Below are positions 29,537 to 41,968 of a DNA stretch of 64,000 nt, one piece after another. The stretch spans positions 34,241,513 through 34,305,512 of the forward strand of contig NC_053122.1 in the NCBI RefSeq assembly GCF_010015445.1, given 5' to 3'. Source of the DNA: Perca fluviatilis (Eukaryota; Chordata; Actinopteri; Perciformes; Percidae). The notes beneath the pieces were generated by a model, which was given only the letters and a program-made list of their open reading frames with translations, ran no database searches and was not told where the DNA came from. A program made the position numbers and the translations under genes. Within the stretch, counting starts at the first letter, position 1. Each line of letters starts with the position of its first letter.

Positions 29537-30036
29537 CTGTGGTGGAATGAAACAGTAAAAGTACATTTACTCAAGTACTGTACTTAAGTTCAAACTTGAG
29601 GTACTTGTACTTTACTTGAGTCTTTTCTTGTCATGCCACTTTCTACTTCTACTCTGCTACATTTCAGAGAGCAATACTGTACTTTTTTAGTCCACTACAT
29701 TAATCTGACAGCTTTAGTTACTAGGTACTTTACACGTTAAGATTTTTTGCACAAAAAATAGATGTAGTTTCGACAATATACAGGCCTACAAGTCCAGCTG
29801 AAATGATTAGCTAACATAACACTGATTGACAGAACTGTTTGGATCGTTTCCAGTTTCTGAAATGTGAGGATTTTTCTGCATTGAGCACTTTTACTTTTAA
29901 AACTTTGAGCATCCTACATTTTCCTGATGATAGTTACATACTTTTACTTAGGTAGCAATTTAAATGCAGGACGTTTACTTGTGTGGTATCAGTACTTTTA
30001 CTGAAGTAAAGGATCTGATTACTTCTTCCACCAGTG
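29537..30036. mobile_element. hAT-type MITE family A, copy 2
   Basis: 500 bp, ends CTGTGGTGGAAT and CTTCCACCAGTG, flanks TCCGGCAT and TCCAGCAT (7/8). Same family and orientation as 6796-7305. It lies in the occludin leader intron. Confidence 0.85.
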
Positions 30037-30318
30037 TCCAGCATGCACCTCTCTGCCCTTCATTCACCTCAGCCCATCCCTGAACCCTCTCTCTAGTAGT
30101 GCAGACCCATCACATTCATCACCCCAGAGGAACACAACCCAACAGGCTTCAATAATTCAGACAGACAGCAGATCAGGGGCAGCCTGGGCAGCCATGCATG
30201 GAGGAGAAGCATAGCCCTGTTCCTTCCCCTGCTCTGTTACCTTTGCTGTGGGCACCTGTGCTCACTCAGAGAAAAGGGGAAGCTCCAAAATAAGACCAGT
30301 CAGGTGTGGCAGAACTGT

Positions 30319-30349
30319 TTGTTTGTTTGTTTGTTTGTTTGTTTGTTTT
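30319..30349. repeat. (TTTG)n microsatellite
   Basis: About eight TTTG units. Confidence 0.9.
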
Positions 30350-30898
30350 AATCATTGGCATGGTTTACATTACCTTTCAATTTTGCTCTCAGAAAGTCAG
30401 AATAAACTAAACGGAAAGAGCTTTTCTTTCTTGATAACTTCAAGATTCAAAATCCTTTATTTCACACTGCAAGGAATATGGGAAAAGTACAAGACACTCT
30501 AAAGATAATAACAATAAATAAGTATAAGTTAAGAGAATAAATAGCAACATGTAAGTTATAACTTTCCTCTCTCTCTGTTCTTTAATCGTCATTCATCTAA
30601 ACTAGACAAAATACATGAAAACAAATTAAGATAAAAATTCAACTTCTGACTAAATATTGAGCTTCTGTCCACTCTCTATTCCACGTGTAAGATCTGACCA
30701 CTTTAGTCATTTCCAACATAGATATAAAACGGTTTCATATCTACAGCATGTTTTAAACTTCCATTATCAGGCTATTACTTCTGCAACCATTCAACAGGTC
30801 AGATAATTGATCAACAATAAAAAATGACATATTTATTTGAACATTCTAACAACTTAAGCAATGTTGTTGGAAAAAAAAAGTTAGGAGTGTAAACTTAC

Positions 30899-31130
30899 CC
30901 AGGTAGAAAACCTTCCCCTAAACTTGGCACCCGTCCAGCTCAGCTGATCTGATGTCGCGCCATTCATGGGAGTCTCCTCTTCAACAGCACACTGTCCTTT
31001 TTATTCCTCAGCGACGATCGTAAATCGAGTCATTTCCCATGATGGATACTTTTTCTTAACAAAAAAAGCCCGTAAATGAAAGCTGCGGAGCGGCACTGTG
31101 TCTCAGCGGGAGCACAGTTCACCCGGTAAT
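30899..31130 (-). promoter_or_regulatory. ocln: Probable ocln non-coding first exon and promoter
   Basis: A strong donor, CCTGG|GTAAGTTT, lies at 30899/30898 on the minus strand, in a locally GC/CpG-richer stretch (about 30.93-31.16 kb) with an E-box CACGTG near 31146. It fits the spliced leader required by the acceptor at 29251. The transcription start is not visible, so the upstream edge is approximate. Confidence 0.45.
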
Positions 31131-31199
31131 GACCCGGCGGCGTCACGTGGTCTCTTACAGAGCCCCTATAGGCTACAGCAAATTCCAAATGAAAGAGTA

Positions 31200-32980
31200 A
31201 AGACTAGGCTTAGGCTACTCTCAGTGCAGTTCATTTAGGGAGGTTTGGACAAACCATAACATTATATATACTTTTTTTTTTTTAAATATATAGAAATGTA
31301 TTCTTGGGTGAATGTTGTTCAGACAAAAATGAAGAATTTGAAGATGTCACCTTAGTTTTTTTCTCTCTGAACTTTTATAGCGTATATACAGTGATAAGGA
31401 TAAATACACCCATGCTAAAGTTGACTAAAAAGAGGAATAAAAAAAATCATCTACTGGAAATTGATCTTAATGCCTTAATAAAAAAAATTAGAAAAAATAC
31501 AACCTTTAAGGAGACCAATTTTCTATGTGAATGAATAATGTATCGTAAATAAATAAATGTTCGTCCTTAAAATACAGGGGGCATAAGTCAGTACACCCCT
31601 ATGTTAAATTCTCATAGAGGCAGGCAGATGTCTATTTTTAAAGGCCAGTTATTTCATGGATCCAGGATACTATGCATCCTGATAAAGTCCCCTTGGCCTT
31701 TGGAATTAAAATATCCCCACATCATCACATACCCTTCACCATACCTAGAGATTGGCATGGGGTACTTTCCATAAGATCATCTCTCAATGCAAATCAAATC
31801 AGCTATTAGGCTAACTGAAATAAAACCATGCCAATGCCAATGCCAAAACTAGAGGTCCAGGGTTTGAGTCCGACCTGAGACGATTTCCTGCATGTCTTCC
31901 CCCTCTCTCTCTCTCTCCCCTTTTTCACCTAGCTGTCCTATCAATTAAAGGCGGAAAAGCTTAAGCAATAATCTTTAAAAAAAATGACATGTGGGAGGGG
32001 ATTAACAAGTAATAGAAGATGTATTTCAAGTTCTTTGGTTTCCTGAAAGGGTAGATTTTGTCACTTTGCAACCTGTTTTACATATGGCCTGTGGACAACT
32101 AGTTTATATCGACGACGTTCCACTTCTGGGATTGCCCCGTTGCCGCCGGAAATTCCGCCGGATTTTACTCTTTTCGGCCGGATGTCTGTTTCCTTCCACT
32201 TTCTTTGTGCTGGCGTTTTAAACTCTGGTGGATTTCTGAGGACTATGGTTAACTGCTCCTCAGATCTCTGCAGGGTAAATCCAGACAGCTAGCTAGACTA
32301 TCTGTCCAATCTGAGTTTTCTGTTGCACGACTAAAACAACTTGTGAACGTACACATGTTCAACGTACATGCTTAGCAAGACGATTGTGATTGGTTTAAAG
32401 AAATGCCAATAAACCAAAGCACGTTTTTCTCCCACCCCTGAATGCTGTGTGGACTAGCCAGAAGCGAGACTAGTTGACAAATAACCTAATCCTAACCCTA
32501 ACCCTATCAGGCTCCTAACTCTATGGAGGCTAACTGCTGTCTAAAATATACAGCCAGAGGACCGGCACAATCTCAAAACAAACAGTGATTAAAATGCATG
32601 TCTTTCTGGTGTTCTGTATTAACCAATGTATCAGGCTAACAAGTCAATGGTTGACTAACAAATGTTTCAAGTGTCTGTTTACTGAGCTTGATAGGTTAAC
32701 AGCTCAAAATACTAGTGCCAAGATGGCTTTCAATACTCACTAAACCCCTCTGAAGCCTATTAAGGAAATTATGAAGCTAAAGGACAATAAAAATCATGGA
32801 TTATCAAACACCCCTTTAACACTTGGAGGTAGCAGCAAAACAATTTAGCCCACATACTTACAACATACAACCAACTGCCGACACAGGGTCAAAAATAAGT
32901 TGTGGAGGAAAAATAGAATGGCAGTGCAAATAAGAAACAGCATACAATACATGTAAGTTAAAGAAACTATCATACAAACA
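31200..32980. other. Intergenic stretch between ocln promoter and marveld2 end
   Basis: No gene recognised. It holds AT-rich sequence, a SINE-like fragment (31848-31985), an interspersed fish repeat at about 32105-32470 (my recognition of CAGATCTCTGCAGGGTAAAT-type sequence) and a three-unit CCTAAC telomere-like run near 32492-32510. Confidence 0.6.
31848..31985 (+). mobile_element. Fragment of a tRNA-derived SINE
   Basis: A box-B-like GGTTTGAGTCC near 31861 is followed by a pyrimidine-rich body (CCCCCTCTCTCTCTC) and AGCTGTCCTATCAATTAAAGGC. This is the tail I associate with tRNA-derived SINEs of teleosts. Its 5' end is missing. Confidence 0.5.
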
Positions 32981-32988
32981 TTCACAGA

Positions 32989-32999
32989 TTTATTTTATT
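32989..32999 (-). terminator. marveld2: Overlapping AATAAA poly(A) signals of marveld2
   Basis: Two overlapping copies of AATAAA on the minus strand, about 330 nt after the marveld2 stop codon, give a compact 3' UTR of about 350 nt. Confidence 0.55.
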
Positions 33000-33326
33000 T
33001 TATAAAAATTGCAATCACTGGCAGAACTTTCATTTACACTAGAATCAACATGTTACAAACAAGGAAAATTCAACATGACATGAACGCCGTACGAAAGGAA
33101 TCTATCATTTAGCCCTATAATGTTAGAAATGTAAGAATAGAGTAATAAAAACCATGTTCCATGTTGATGCTATAGAAACATGTCCAATCATCTATTTAGT
33201 CATTCCTGAGTGCAAAACACGGTTTCCATTCAAAATATAATACAGTCAATGCAATCAATGAAGCAACAAATCGCAAAAAAGAGACAAAGAATCAGTGACA
33301 AAAAGGTTATTTCTCTCTGTTCTTCT

Positions 33327-35265
33327 TCACGTCCGACCGTTTTCCATGGCTTCCTGGTCAAAAGTGCGGATTCTGTTTTTGATGTGGCTTAATTTAGCTT
33401 TCAAATAGTCACAGCGTTCCCTTTTCTCGAGGAAGCCGGGGTCCTGTGAAAACGCGCACATTAAATAATCTATTTGATTAATGGCTGCAACCTCTCCATT
33501 ACCTAAATCTGTCCCTTTCTTCTCCTTCCCTCTGCTAACTGTCGTCTTGCCTGATTCATTCTGTAATGTAGCTGCGTTAAATTAGAATTTCAAGTCAATT
33601 TTAACGGTGGAAGCAATATTACTTGCATCAGTGCACAGCTTTATTAAAGAAAAGCAAATGTGACCTGGGTGTTTACACAACAGTAAGCAATTCTAACACA
33701 TCTCTGGGTTAAATGATATAATTGCCCAATTATTTTTTCCAAATGTTTGAGAGTGAACAGATGGGAAACATGAGGGGAATAGTGCCCTCACTTTTTCACA
33801 AACTTACCCTCTTTTTCTGTTGATACTTCTTCAAAATGCTTTGAATCCTCTGCTGATCCTAAAAGATAAATAGAATGAAAACCAAATGGTTTGCACAAAA
33901 CATGACATAAAACAGCCATCCAGAAAAAGATATATTTAGCATGCAAATAAGAAGGCCTAATAAGGACCTTTTTCACCTCAAGTTAAATCGTGGAAGCCAA
34001 TCACAGAAATGGTTTATACAGTTAATGAAATGGTTAAATAAAGGTTGTTTTACATCCGTCTCACCTCTTGGCTTTTTCCTTCTCTGAGGAGTCGTGCCAT
34101 CGTGGCATCCAGCTCTCTGAACTTATTTAGGGTGGTGATCATTTCTCTGTGAAGGTCCTTGTATTCCTGATACTGGTCGTTGAAAACGGCTTTGTACTTT
34201 TCCCTTTCTTCCACGCAGCTGATCTCCGGATACTTTCTATAGGGAAGGATTTTAAGGAAGATTAATACGTGGCTCGACATCTAGCACGTATGGCTAATAT
34301 ATAGAGGGAAATATTTTGTGGAGAAAAAAAAAGTCGGAATATTTATACAACCCTTTAACATGCAGAGTTTAAACGTTCACTCACATGATGTAGTCTGCGA
34401 TGATGTGTACTTTGGGGGTGTATTCAGGCGCTGTGGCTCTGCACAGGCTGACCGGGTTCTTATGGAGCTCAGTGGTGAGTGCATTTGGATTTATATAATC
34501 TTTATCGTTTCCATCCTTGAATGATATGTGCTTTTTCTTTTGAAGGGTGAGTGGGATGGACTGGTGAAACTCCTCCTGGGGCTTAAGGTAAAAGACAAAA
34601 AAAAAAAGAATTTGAGTCCAGCAAATGAAAATATGTGACTGTACACCACTATGTGTACAGGCCTGTGTCACCATTATTATAAGGCCTCGGAGAAAAATTT
34701 GGGTTAAGCTACTCCTAATTTAAAAAAATTAATAAATAAATGTAGGCTACAGCCAGAGAAAAGAACTGCCCCATTCTTTTGCTTTCGACAAGCTAAGCTT
34801 CTAAAGTTGCATTCCCTCAGCTGGGAGATGGAATTATTATGTTCAATCGTGGCCTCTCACCCTTTCTTATTTGACATCAAATAGATTAGCTGCCCATGCT
34901 GTTTCGTACTCGTAGGTGGTGGCTGTGAGCCTCGATGACATGGACTCTATTTGCAAACAGTAAAAAGTTTGGTAGCTGCTGAAGGCCATGCACACATTTT
35001 GTGTTTGAATATCTCAGCCTTCTGTGTTGATTTACAAGTTAATTCCTAAAAATTAACTTATAACAACAATAATGCATTACAGTGCATTACTTTTTGTAGC
35101 TTTATGTGCGAATGGTTCATGAGTCTGGACTGAGCAGCACAGACAGGCCTTATATAGTGAATTTAACCACACTCCTATACTGAATCCATGAGGAGCTCTT
35201 CCCATATCCAGCTAAATTCAACTCTCGAACTTAGAACTTCATTATTTTTTATGAAATGACTCCCC

Positions 35266-35363
<98 letters not shown>

Positions 35364-36560
35364 TGAATTTCAATGAGCTTGTCTTTCATCTAAAATCTCC
35401 ATGGCTTTAATGACCTGTACCTTGCTGTTAAAGTACTCCCGCTCCCTACGTGCGGCCTCATGCCTCCACATCTTCAGACACACCAGGAAGCTTCCCAGAT
35501 ACATTGCCATGTTGATAAATATGAAAGCTGTTCCCGCCATCTGGCCCCCATCAACCCGACACAGATTGGCTATGATGGGATTAACGCCGATTGTCGTGTA
35601 GCACAGCCCCCCGCGGTTCAAGTCATTCAGGTAGACGATCCCCGCTGCCATGTAGAGCAGGAACAGCGCCACGTTGATGAAGCCCTCTGTCAGGGGCCAC
35701 CAGGGGGCGTCGAGGAGTATGGTGCGATAATACATAGTCATTCCTATCACTAAGAGCATGAAGGTTATAATCCAGGAGACCCCAGCCACTGCCAGTATAA
35801 AGGGGGTCATAGGGCCTCTGTAGCTGTACCCAGACATGCCTAGCCCATTGTTATATGCACCGTTATAGATCCCGTAGCTGTTGGACCACTCACTGTCTTT
35901 GTGTACGTAAGAGATGACACAGGCTATGACCATGCCCCCAAATAGGAGCTGAAGTCCGGCAAGAAGTCTGAGCAACCCTGGCCAGGATTTCAAATAAGAG
36001 TACTTCAGGTTATAGACCTCCAGCTTCTCGGCATAGTACTCTGCAGGGTGGATACTGGTCAGGAGAGATTCCTCTTGCGGGCCCTGATCGAACAAATCAT
36101 CAGAAGGGCTCTCCCTTAACAAGGGCTTATGGGAGTTCTGGCTCGAGTTGCCAAGCGATTCCCCCCAGTTCCTGCGCTCCAGAAGGGGACTTACAGGAGG
36201 ACTCACCCTGGTGCCATTAGGAAAGATCTGGATCCTACTGGTGCTGGCTTCAGAGGCATTCAAACTGTCATTTCCCTTTGTCCATTTATGGATGAAGCCC
36301 CCCCATGAGTGAAGGACGAAGGATTTCAGCCCGTCCTTCATGTTCCCTTTTTGCTCCTCCTTTTCCGCGTACGGTGCGGATGTGCTGGATGTGCAGCCTA
36401 TGGAGTTTGTATCACCATCATCTGTGATATTATCTGGTGTGGGTGTGTGAGTAACCCACACAGGCACTGGTGGATCACTAATGGAGTTCCTCTTGCTAGA
36501 GGAGGACCCGAGCACGCTGTCAGGCTCTCGTCTCTTGAATTTCCTGCTCCAGCTTTTCAT
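33327..36560 (-). CDS. marveld2: Tricellulin (MARVEL domain-containing 2)
   Basis: Five coding exons on the minus strand: 36560-35421, 34581-34385, 34236-34065, 33858-33808 and 33443-33327 (stop TGA). Phases close to 558 residues, the same length as human MARVELD2. A Ser/Pro-rich cytosolic N-terminus (1-190) precedes a four-helix MARVEL domain: TM1 about 195-219, TM2 252-275, TM3 292-311, TM4 342-362. A Gly/Tyr/Asn-rich first loop contains W225, and the second loop has C320 and C334. The C-terminal occludin/ELL coiled-coil (about 446-558) shows [20 protein letters not shown] and [12 protein letters not shown], matching tricellulin better than occludin. Family role: seals tricellular tight junctions; human loss causes deafness DFNB49. 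It sits directly upstream of ocln on the same strand, as in human 5q13. Confidence 0.95.
35269..35361. repeat. (CA)n microsatellite near marveld2 donor
   Basis: About 46 CA units with one CACCCA interruption, 60 bp past the splice donor of the large marveld2 exon; on the transcript it reads (UG)n. Confidence 0.97.
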
Positions 36561-36635
36561 GCTGCGGGCTGATCTGGGTGATTCATTGAGAAAGAGCTAA
36601 TCACGCAGTCCTTGTGAGGCATGGAGAGGGAGAAA
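36561..36635 (-). other. marveld2: marveld2 5' leader of the start-codon exon
   Basis: A pyrimidine-rich acceptor (CCCCCACAG) on the minus strand would begin the exon at 36635, leaving 75 nt of leader before ATG at 36560. This is splice-site evidence only. Confidence 0.45.
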
Positions 36636-37129
36636 CTGTGGGGGCAAAACCAGAAATCATTTGTTATGTATAATAAGCATGTAAGCATTGCCTATGCCAT
36701 AATTATAGTATTTTTATATAATTAAAATGTATAATTAACACACCTGGGCCTCAGTAGCTCGCACGTTTCTCATTTTGACTCAAATCCAAATGACTGTGAA
36801 TGTGCAAGAGTCATATTTATTAACTGGTCAGGCTCGCATTGTGATCGGATCTCAGCCACGCTGTCCACACAGTGTGCCCACATTCATTTAGACAAAACAC
36901 GCAGCTACAAGTAGAAGCAGTAGCTAGCAAGTTAACAAGTCTTCCATCCAAAAAGTCGTTTAGAAAGGAATGACGTTTGTAGAACTGATGAAGGGCATCT
37001 TACACATAGAGAGACTGAGATATGAACTGTCTGGCAACCCTCAGAGGTTCTAGCGCTGCAGCACATCAAGGACCAGAAGAACGCACCCTTGTACCTTCTT
37101 TTAATCCTGAGGATGCTGAAATACTTGAC

Positions 37130-37420
37130 CTGTGAATAATGCCCTGACTAAAGTTTGTTTTTTTGTCTTTTTCATTTTTTTATTACGTTGTTACTATGTC
37201 TGTCACTTACTTGAACTTTCCGTTTTGTGATTTATTCATTTTATTGATCTACTTTCTTGGTTTGCGTGTTGGCTTTTGTAGGGAGGGAAAGGGTTGGGGT
37301 TTCCGGTTGTTGTTACAAGTACAGTATTTGTCAATGCGATGTAAATGTCTGTGACCTGTATGTGATAAACTGTAAAACCACCAAATAAAATGTAAAAAAA
37401 AAAGAAAAAGAAAAAAAGAG
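37130..37420 (+). mobile_element. Poly(A)-ended retroelement tail (LINE-like), 5'-truncated
   Basis: A T-rich untranslated-looking stretch ends in CCAAATAAAATGTAAAAAAA and an A-rich tail, as expected for a retrotransposed 3' end. No reverse-transcriptase frame is left, so the family is not assigned. It lies in the proposed marveld2 leader intron. Confidence 0.4.
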
Positions 37421-38396
37421 TAAAGAATGATGGTTGTGTCATCGATTTCCTCGACCTGGGACACGCCATGTCTTTTGAAAAGTCTGCCAGCCCAGCCTAA
37501 CTTATTTGCATCTTGATATTTTAATCACAATGCATGCAGAATCCAGATAATGAGAACACCTTTTAACACCAGGTGTAAATGAAAAGACCTGTGGATCGGA
37601 GTCATTAGCCATATATCATATCCAGATGCAAATGTTAATACCAGGTGTAAATGTGCCCTGTGAGTTACCATTTTCACTTACAAGTAGTTATTTGATCCCT
37701 TGTTAAAATAAAAATATTATATTATAGCAGCTTTAAAATTTATTGACTCGTGTATAATCCATCACGGTAAACATAAAGGCCTCTTTCTATTTCGTCAGCC
37801 TGACATTATCATTACATGGTAATGCAGTTTAACTGAGACTTTGGCAAAAAATAAAAGAATGCAGATTTAATGTTCATTGGATTGGACAACTCAAGCAAGT
37901 TTCAAGAGTCTGCTAATAGATTTTCATATTGAATGGAAATGAAGGAACTGTTGTGAAATGGTAGGGGGGGTGAAAAATGAAGATTTCTAAAAGCCCATCT
38001 GCTTTGTTTGCAAAATGGTTACTTGTGATGTTAAGTATCACAGTATGTGTGGGGGCCGCGGACCAAAACAAGGTCAGAAAACAGAATAGAAGAAGTAGCG
38101 GAATAGACCTTTAAACACATGAATCAAATAGTGTGGGTTGGTATTAGACAAACACCACACTCTGATTTGGCAGAACAACTCGGAGAGGAACCACAGCATG
38201 ACTACAGCCCAGCTCAGGCCGACTAATAACAGAAGAGTTTAAGCTGCGCTGTGATTCACAGCAAGCTACTGCACGACCTCTTAATACACAGCCAACAGTC
38301 ATGGAAACTGCCACAAAGTGGGAACACATTAATAACACAGAGCATGTTTGTTTTTAAGACGATGACAAAAATCTGAAAACCAGCTACTTCTCTCAC

Positions 38397-38590
38397 CTTT
38401 TCAGACCCCGACTTGTCTCTCTGGTCATGCAGATGGACTTGGAGAGGCTGTTTGTAAGGGACCAGGAACTGATACGTACTGTAAAATGGCCACCGTGCCC
38501 AGCAGGCCCACTCAGCTCAGCTCAGCCTCTTCAGTCTCTCAGGTGACTCACTCCCGGTGCTCAGTTCCGCACACGCAGGGCCATTGGCCA
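38397..38590 (-). promoter_or_regulatory. marveld2: Candidate marveld2 non-coding first exon
   Basis: A donor-like CTGAAAAG|GTGAGAG at 38397/38396 (minus strand) could splice to the leader acceptor at 36635. The sequence just upstream contains repeated AGCTGAG and CpG dinucleotides. The upstream limit is a guess and no core promoter element is obvious. Confidence 0.3.
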
Positions 38591-38767
38591 ATGTGTGTGT
38601 ATGTGTGTGTGGAGAACTGAGGGGGGGGGAGTAAAAGCTTAAACATTAAACCAGAACCGCCCCTGTGCTGCTGCTGACTGGCACTACTAGGGTAATCTGT
38701 GTGTGTGTGTGTGTGTGGGGGACTGAAACTGTTGACATTCACAAAACTGAGAGGAGAGGAGGTGCTA

Positions 38768-39287
38768 CAGTGTTGGAAGAATTCAGATCCTTTACTTAAG
38801 TAAAAGTACTAATACCACACTGTAAAAATACTCTGTTACAAGTGAAAGTCCTGCATTGAAAGTATTACTTAAGTAAAAGGTATGTTAGTATCATCAGGAA
38901 AATGTAGTTGAATTATTAAAAGTAATGCAGAAAAATCCTCACATTTTAGAAACTGGAAACGATCCAAACAGTTCTGTCAATCCACTAAGTGTTAAATGGT
39001 CTAATGATTTCAAGTGGACTCGTAGGCCTGTATATAGTTGGGTAGTTTAATTTATAATAAAATATGATTTATAAACTACATGTGTTTTGTGTGCAAACAT
39101 CTTAATGTGTAAAGTACCTAGTAACTAAAGCTGTAAAGATGAATGCAGTGGAGTAAAAAGCACAATATTTCACTTTGAAATGTAGCGGAGTAGAAGCAGA
39201 AAGTGGCATGAAAAGAAAAGACTCAAGTAAAGCACAAGTACCTCAAATTTGTACTTAAGTACAGTAATTGAGTACATTCCAACACTG
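38768..39287. mobile_element. hAT-type MITE family A, copy 3 (inverted)
   Basis: 520 bp, ends CAGTGTTGGAAG and TTCCAACACTG, opposite orientation to copies 1 and 2 (AAGTAAAAGTACTAATACCA). The flanking 8-mers no longer match well. Confidence 0.8.
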
Positions 39288-40171
39288 GTGAGCCAACAGA
39301 AAAATAGGCATGTAACCCAGGTGCTTTAAAAAGGGCCTGATTGACCATTTAGGCCGCTTGTATAACATATCATTGACGCGATACATGTGATAATCCTCTC
39401 ATTAATACTGCTTCTGTGTACATATACAAGCCAAGCCGTTGTCCTGAAGTATCAAAAACAGCGGCTCGTCATCAAGATTACATTCATTTGCAGAGACAAG
39501 CATGTGTTTGATATTAGCCGTGTGATATCAAATACATCTCGTATCTAAGATCTGTGAAATACTGCTTTATCATCCCGTCCTTTATGAATAATTCATTCTC
39601 TTCTCGGCTGTGTCATATTGTGTTGTTGCCACGGAGGGAACTGGAGTGTGTGGCACTAGAGGGCAGCAAGCTCCTGTGCTTCTCACGTAGACCGCTCTCT
39701 TTCCCTTTTCAGAGTTTGCTGCGGCTCTCTCAATCCCACCTACTGTCTCTCTCTCTCTTTCCCACTTACCCTTTCCTCTGCTGCATTTAATGTTTCCGAA
39801 CCTGGCTAACCCTGTGAACACCAACATCTATGTATGTTATTATGTTTTGTTTTTTTAACCATGCATCTTCATTCCTGTGTCAAGAACAGAACTAAATAGC
39901 GGCTACATTCTGATGTTGAGATATCATAATGTTTCCAAGTAGCAAAGTGCAGGTGGTTATTTTTAATGTAACCAGTGTCCGGTCTGTTTTATACTGCAAC
40001 ACTCCCCTTAAGCAGTGTGTCTTCTCCTCATTAAGATGTAACCCTCTGTGTCTGACTCCTGCTGTATAATGCGATGTTACTGTGTGCCAGCCATTCTCCC
40101 AGAGCAATGCAGATTTTCATGTAGAGAAGGCTCAAGGCAAGGACATCTGTAGTGACCCCCCCGCCCCTCTT

Positions 40172-40225
<54 letters not shown>
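40172..40225. repeat. (CA)27 microsatellite
   Basis: Uninterrupted CA tract. Confidence 0.97.
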
Positions 40226-40229
<4 letters not shown>

Positions 40230-40889
40230 TGCAGTACTCATAGCCAATACATTACAGTAAACACACAATGCAACCCAGTTCCTCAAGTGAGTAGCGATTC
40301 CCACCAGTGGCCTTGGCCCGGGGCTAGCTCATCTGTTGTTGCTGTGCATGTCCTCTACTGCCAGCGCAGGGGCCTGCTCAGCTGCAAATAATATGCGGAA
40401 CAATGCGAGAGTCATGTATCGACTGTGTATACAAAGCCAATGCCTAACATGTCAAATAGTTAATAAATGAGCGTACACACAGGTCTCGCTGCCCTGAGTA
40501 ACATAAATAATAAAATACTAACTACTACTAACTAATAAAAGTAACATGAATATTTGAAATAAGTCATGAATGAATGGATGAAAGTGTTTAAATCAATGCG
40601 AAATGTCTATGAGATAGACAACATTCAAATGTTAAAGGAATTGTTTGAAATTTTCTGGAAAATGTGCTCATTTGCTTTCCTGCTGAAAGTCATGAGAAGA
40701 TCACCACCGGCACTCTCATGTCTGTACGCTAAATATGAAGCTCCAACCAGGAGACGGTTAGCTTAGCTTAGCACAAAAACTGGAAACGGGGCAACAGCTA
40801 GCCCTGCTGCTCAAAGGTCAAACAATACTAATGCTGCGTTCCATTTACCTCGGAAGTCGGAAGCCTGAGCTCGGCATTAGCGAGATAGG

Positions 40890-41185
40890 GCCCTAACAGT
40901 GCTAACCTGAAGAGGAGTCAGACCTGACCTTCGGCAGCACATCACATGCCCCACCAGAGGAGAGAGAACCCTGGATCACCGTTACTCACCCTTCAAGAAG
41001 GAGCTTCTTCCCTCAGGCTGTCCGTCTGCTCAATGAGAACTGTGGCTAGCCCCCCACCCACCACCTTATTTTCTTCTGTTTACTATTTTTATGGATTTTT
41101 ATTGAGACGGAACAGGTACACAATGATTTTCACTGCACATTGTACTGTGTAGGATTGTGTATGTGACAAATAAATAAATTGGATT
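40890..41185 (+). mobile_element. LINE 3'-end remnant
   Basis: A short decayed reading of the type FFPQAVRLLNEN (around 41005-41040) is followed by an untranslated tail with TGTATGTGACAAATAAATAA. Non-LTR elements of the Rex/L2 kind end like this in fish. 5'-truncated; family not settled. Confidence 0.5.
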
Positions 41186-41716
41186 TGAATTTTGATATCA
41201 TGTGGTTACTTAGAATTCCTCATGGGGGGCGACAGAAACTACGCACTATAGCTTTAATGTTTAATCTTCGTGCAACTTTAGTGTCGGCTGTGAAGCACTT
41301 GCGACACAGCGCCATCTCCTGGAATGTCAAGTCCGTTGATGAAAATTAATGCATTCTCGTTTTTTCGGTAGTGAAATATTATAGCTAAAACAAACAAACT
41401 GAAAATGTACATTCATTTTTATTTAAAAAAGTTTTTTAACCAAGATTTTATTATCAGTTTACTAACTATATTTTTTCAAAGATTATTTTCGTTTGTTGCA
41501 GTTTTAGTGTAAAACAGTATTTTACTACAGCTTTGAGTTTCAATAATGGAGGAGATTTTATTTTCCTTTTGTTAAACAGGAATCCCTCACTGAAACTCAT
41601 CTAACTTGTTCCTTGTATTGATTTTTGCTACAGGACTTTACTTTCCTTTATTTAATTTGGGGAAACTCACTTTATTTGATATTATTCTGTGTGCCATTCC
41701 ACTTTAATTTAGTTTT

Positions 41717-41968
41717 GGTTACACTTTACTTGAAGGTATCTACATAAGAGTGACATGACACTGTCATGAATGTGTCATAAACATTATAAACAAGTCATAA
41801 ACGTTTATGACACAACGCTTCTTTTAGTAAGGGTCATTCGGTTTTTGTCATGACAAGTTAGGGTTAGGGTTCATGTGTCATGACAGCGTCATGTGTTCAT
41901 GACAGCGTCATGTGTTCATGACAGTGTCATGTCACTCTTATGTAGATACCTTCAAGTAAAGTGTTACC
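41717..41968. mobile_element. Palindromic MITE, TACACTTTACTTGAAGGT ends
   Basis: Inverted arms of about 53 bp (ACTTTACTTGAAGGTATC; AAGAGTGACATGACACTGTC) enclose CATGACAGCGTCATGTGTT tandem copies and a short AGGGTTAGGGTT run. 252 bp, non-coding. Confidence 0.8.

Noticed and set aside
32492..32510. CCTAACCCTAACCCTA run as a possible interstitial telomere
   Set aside because: Only about three units, and similar short runs occur in interspersed fish repeats (60.8 kb, 41.87 kb).
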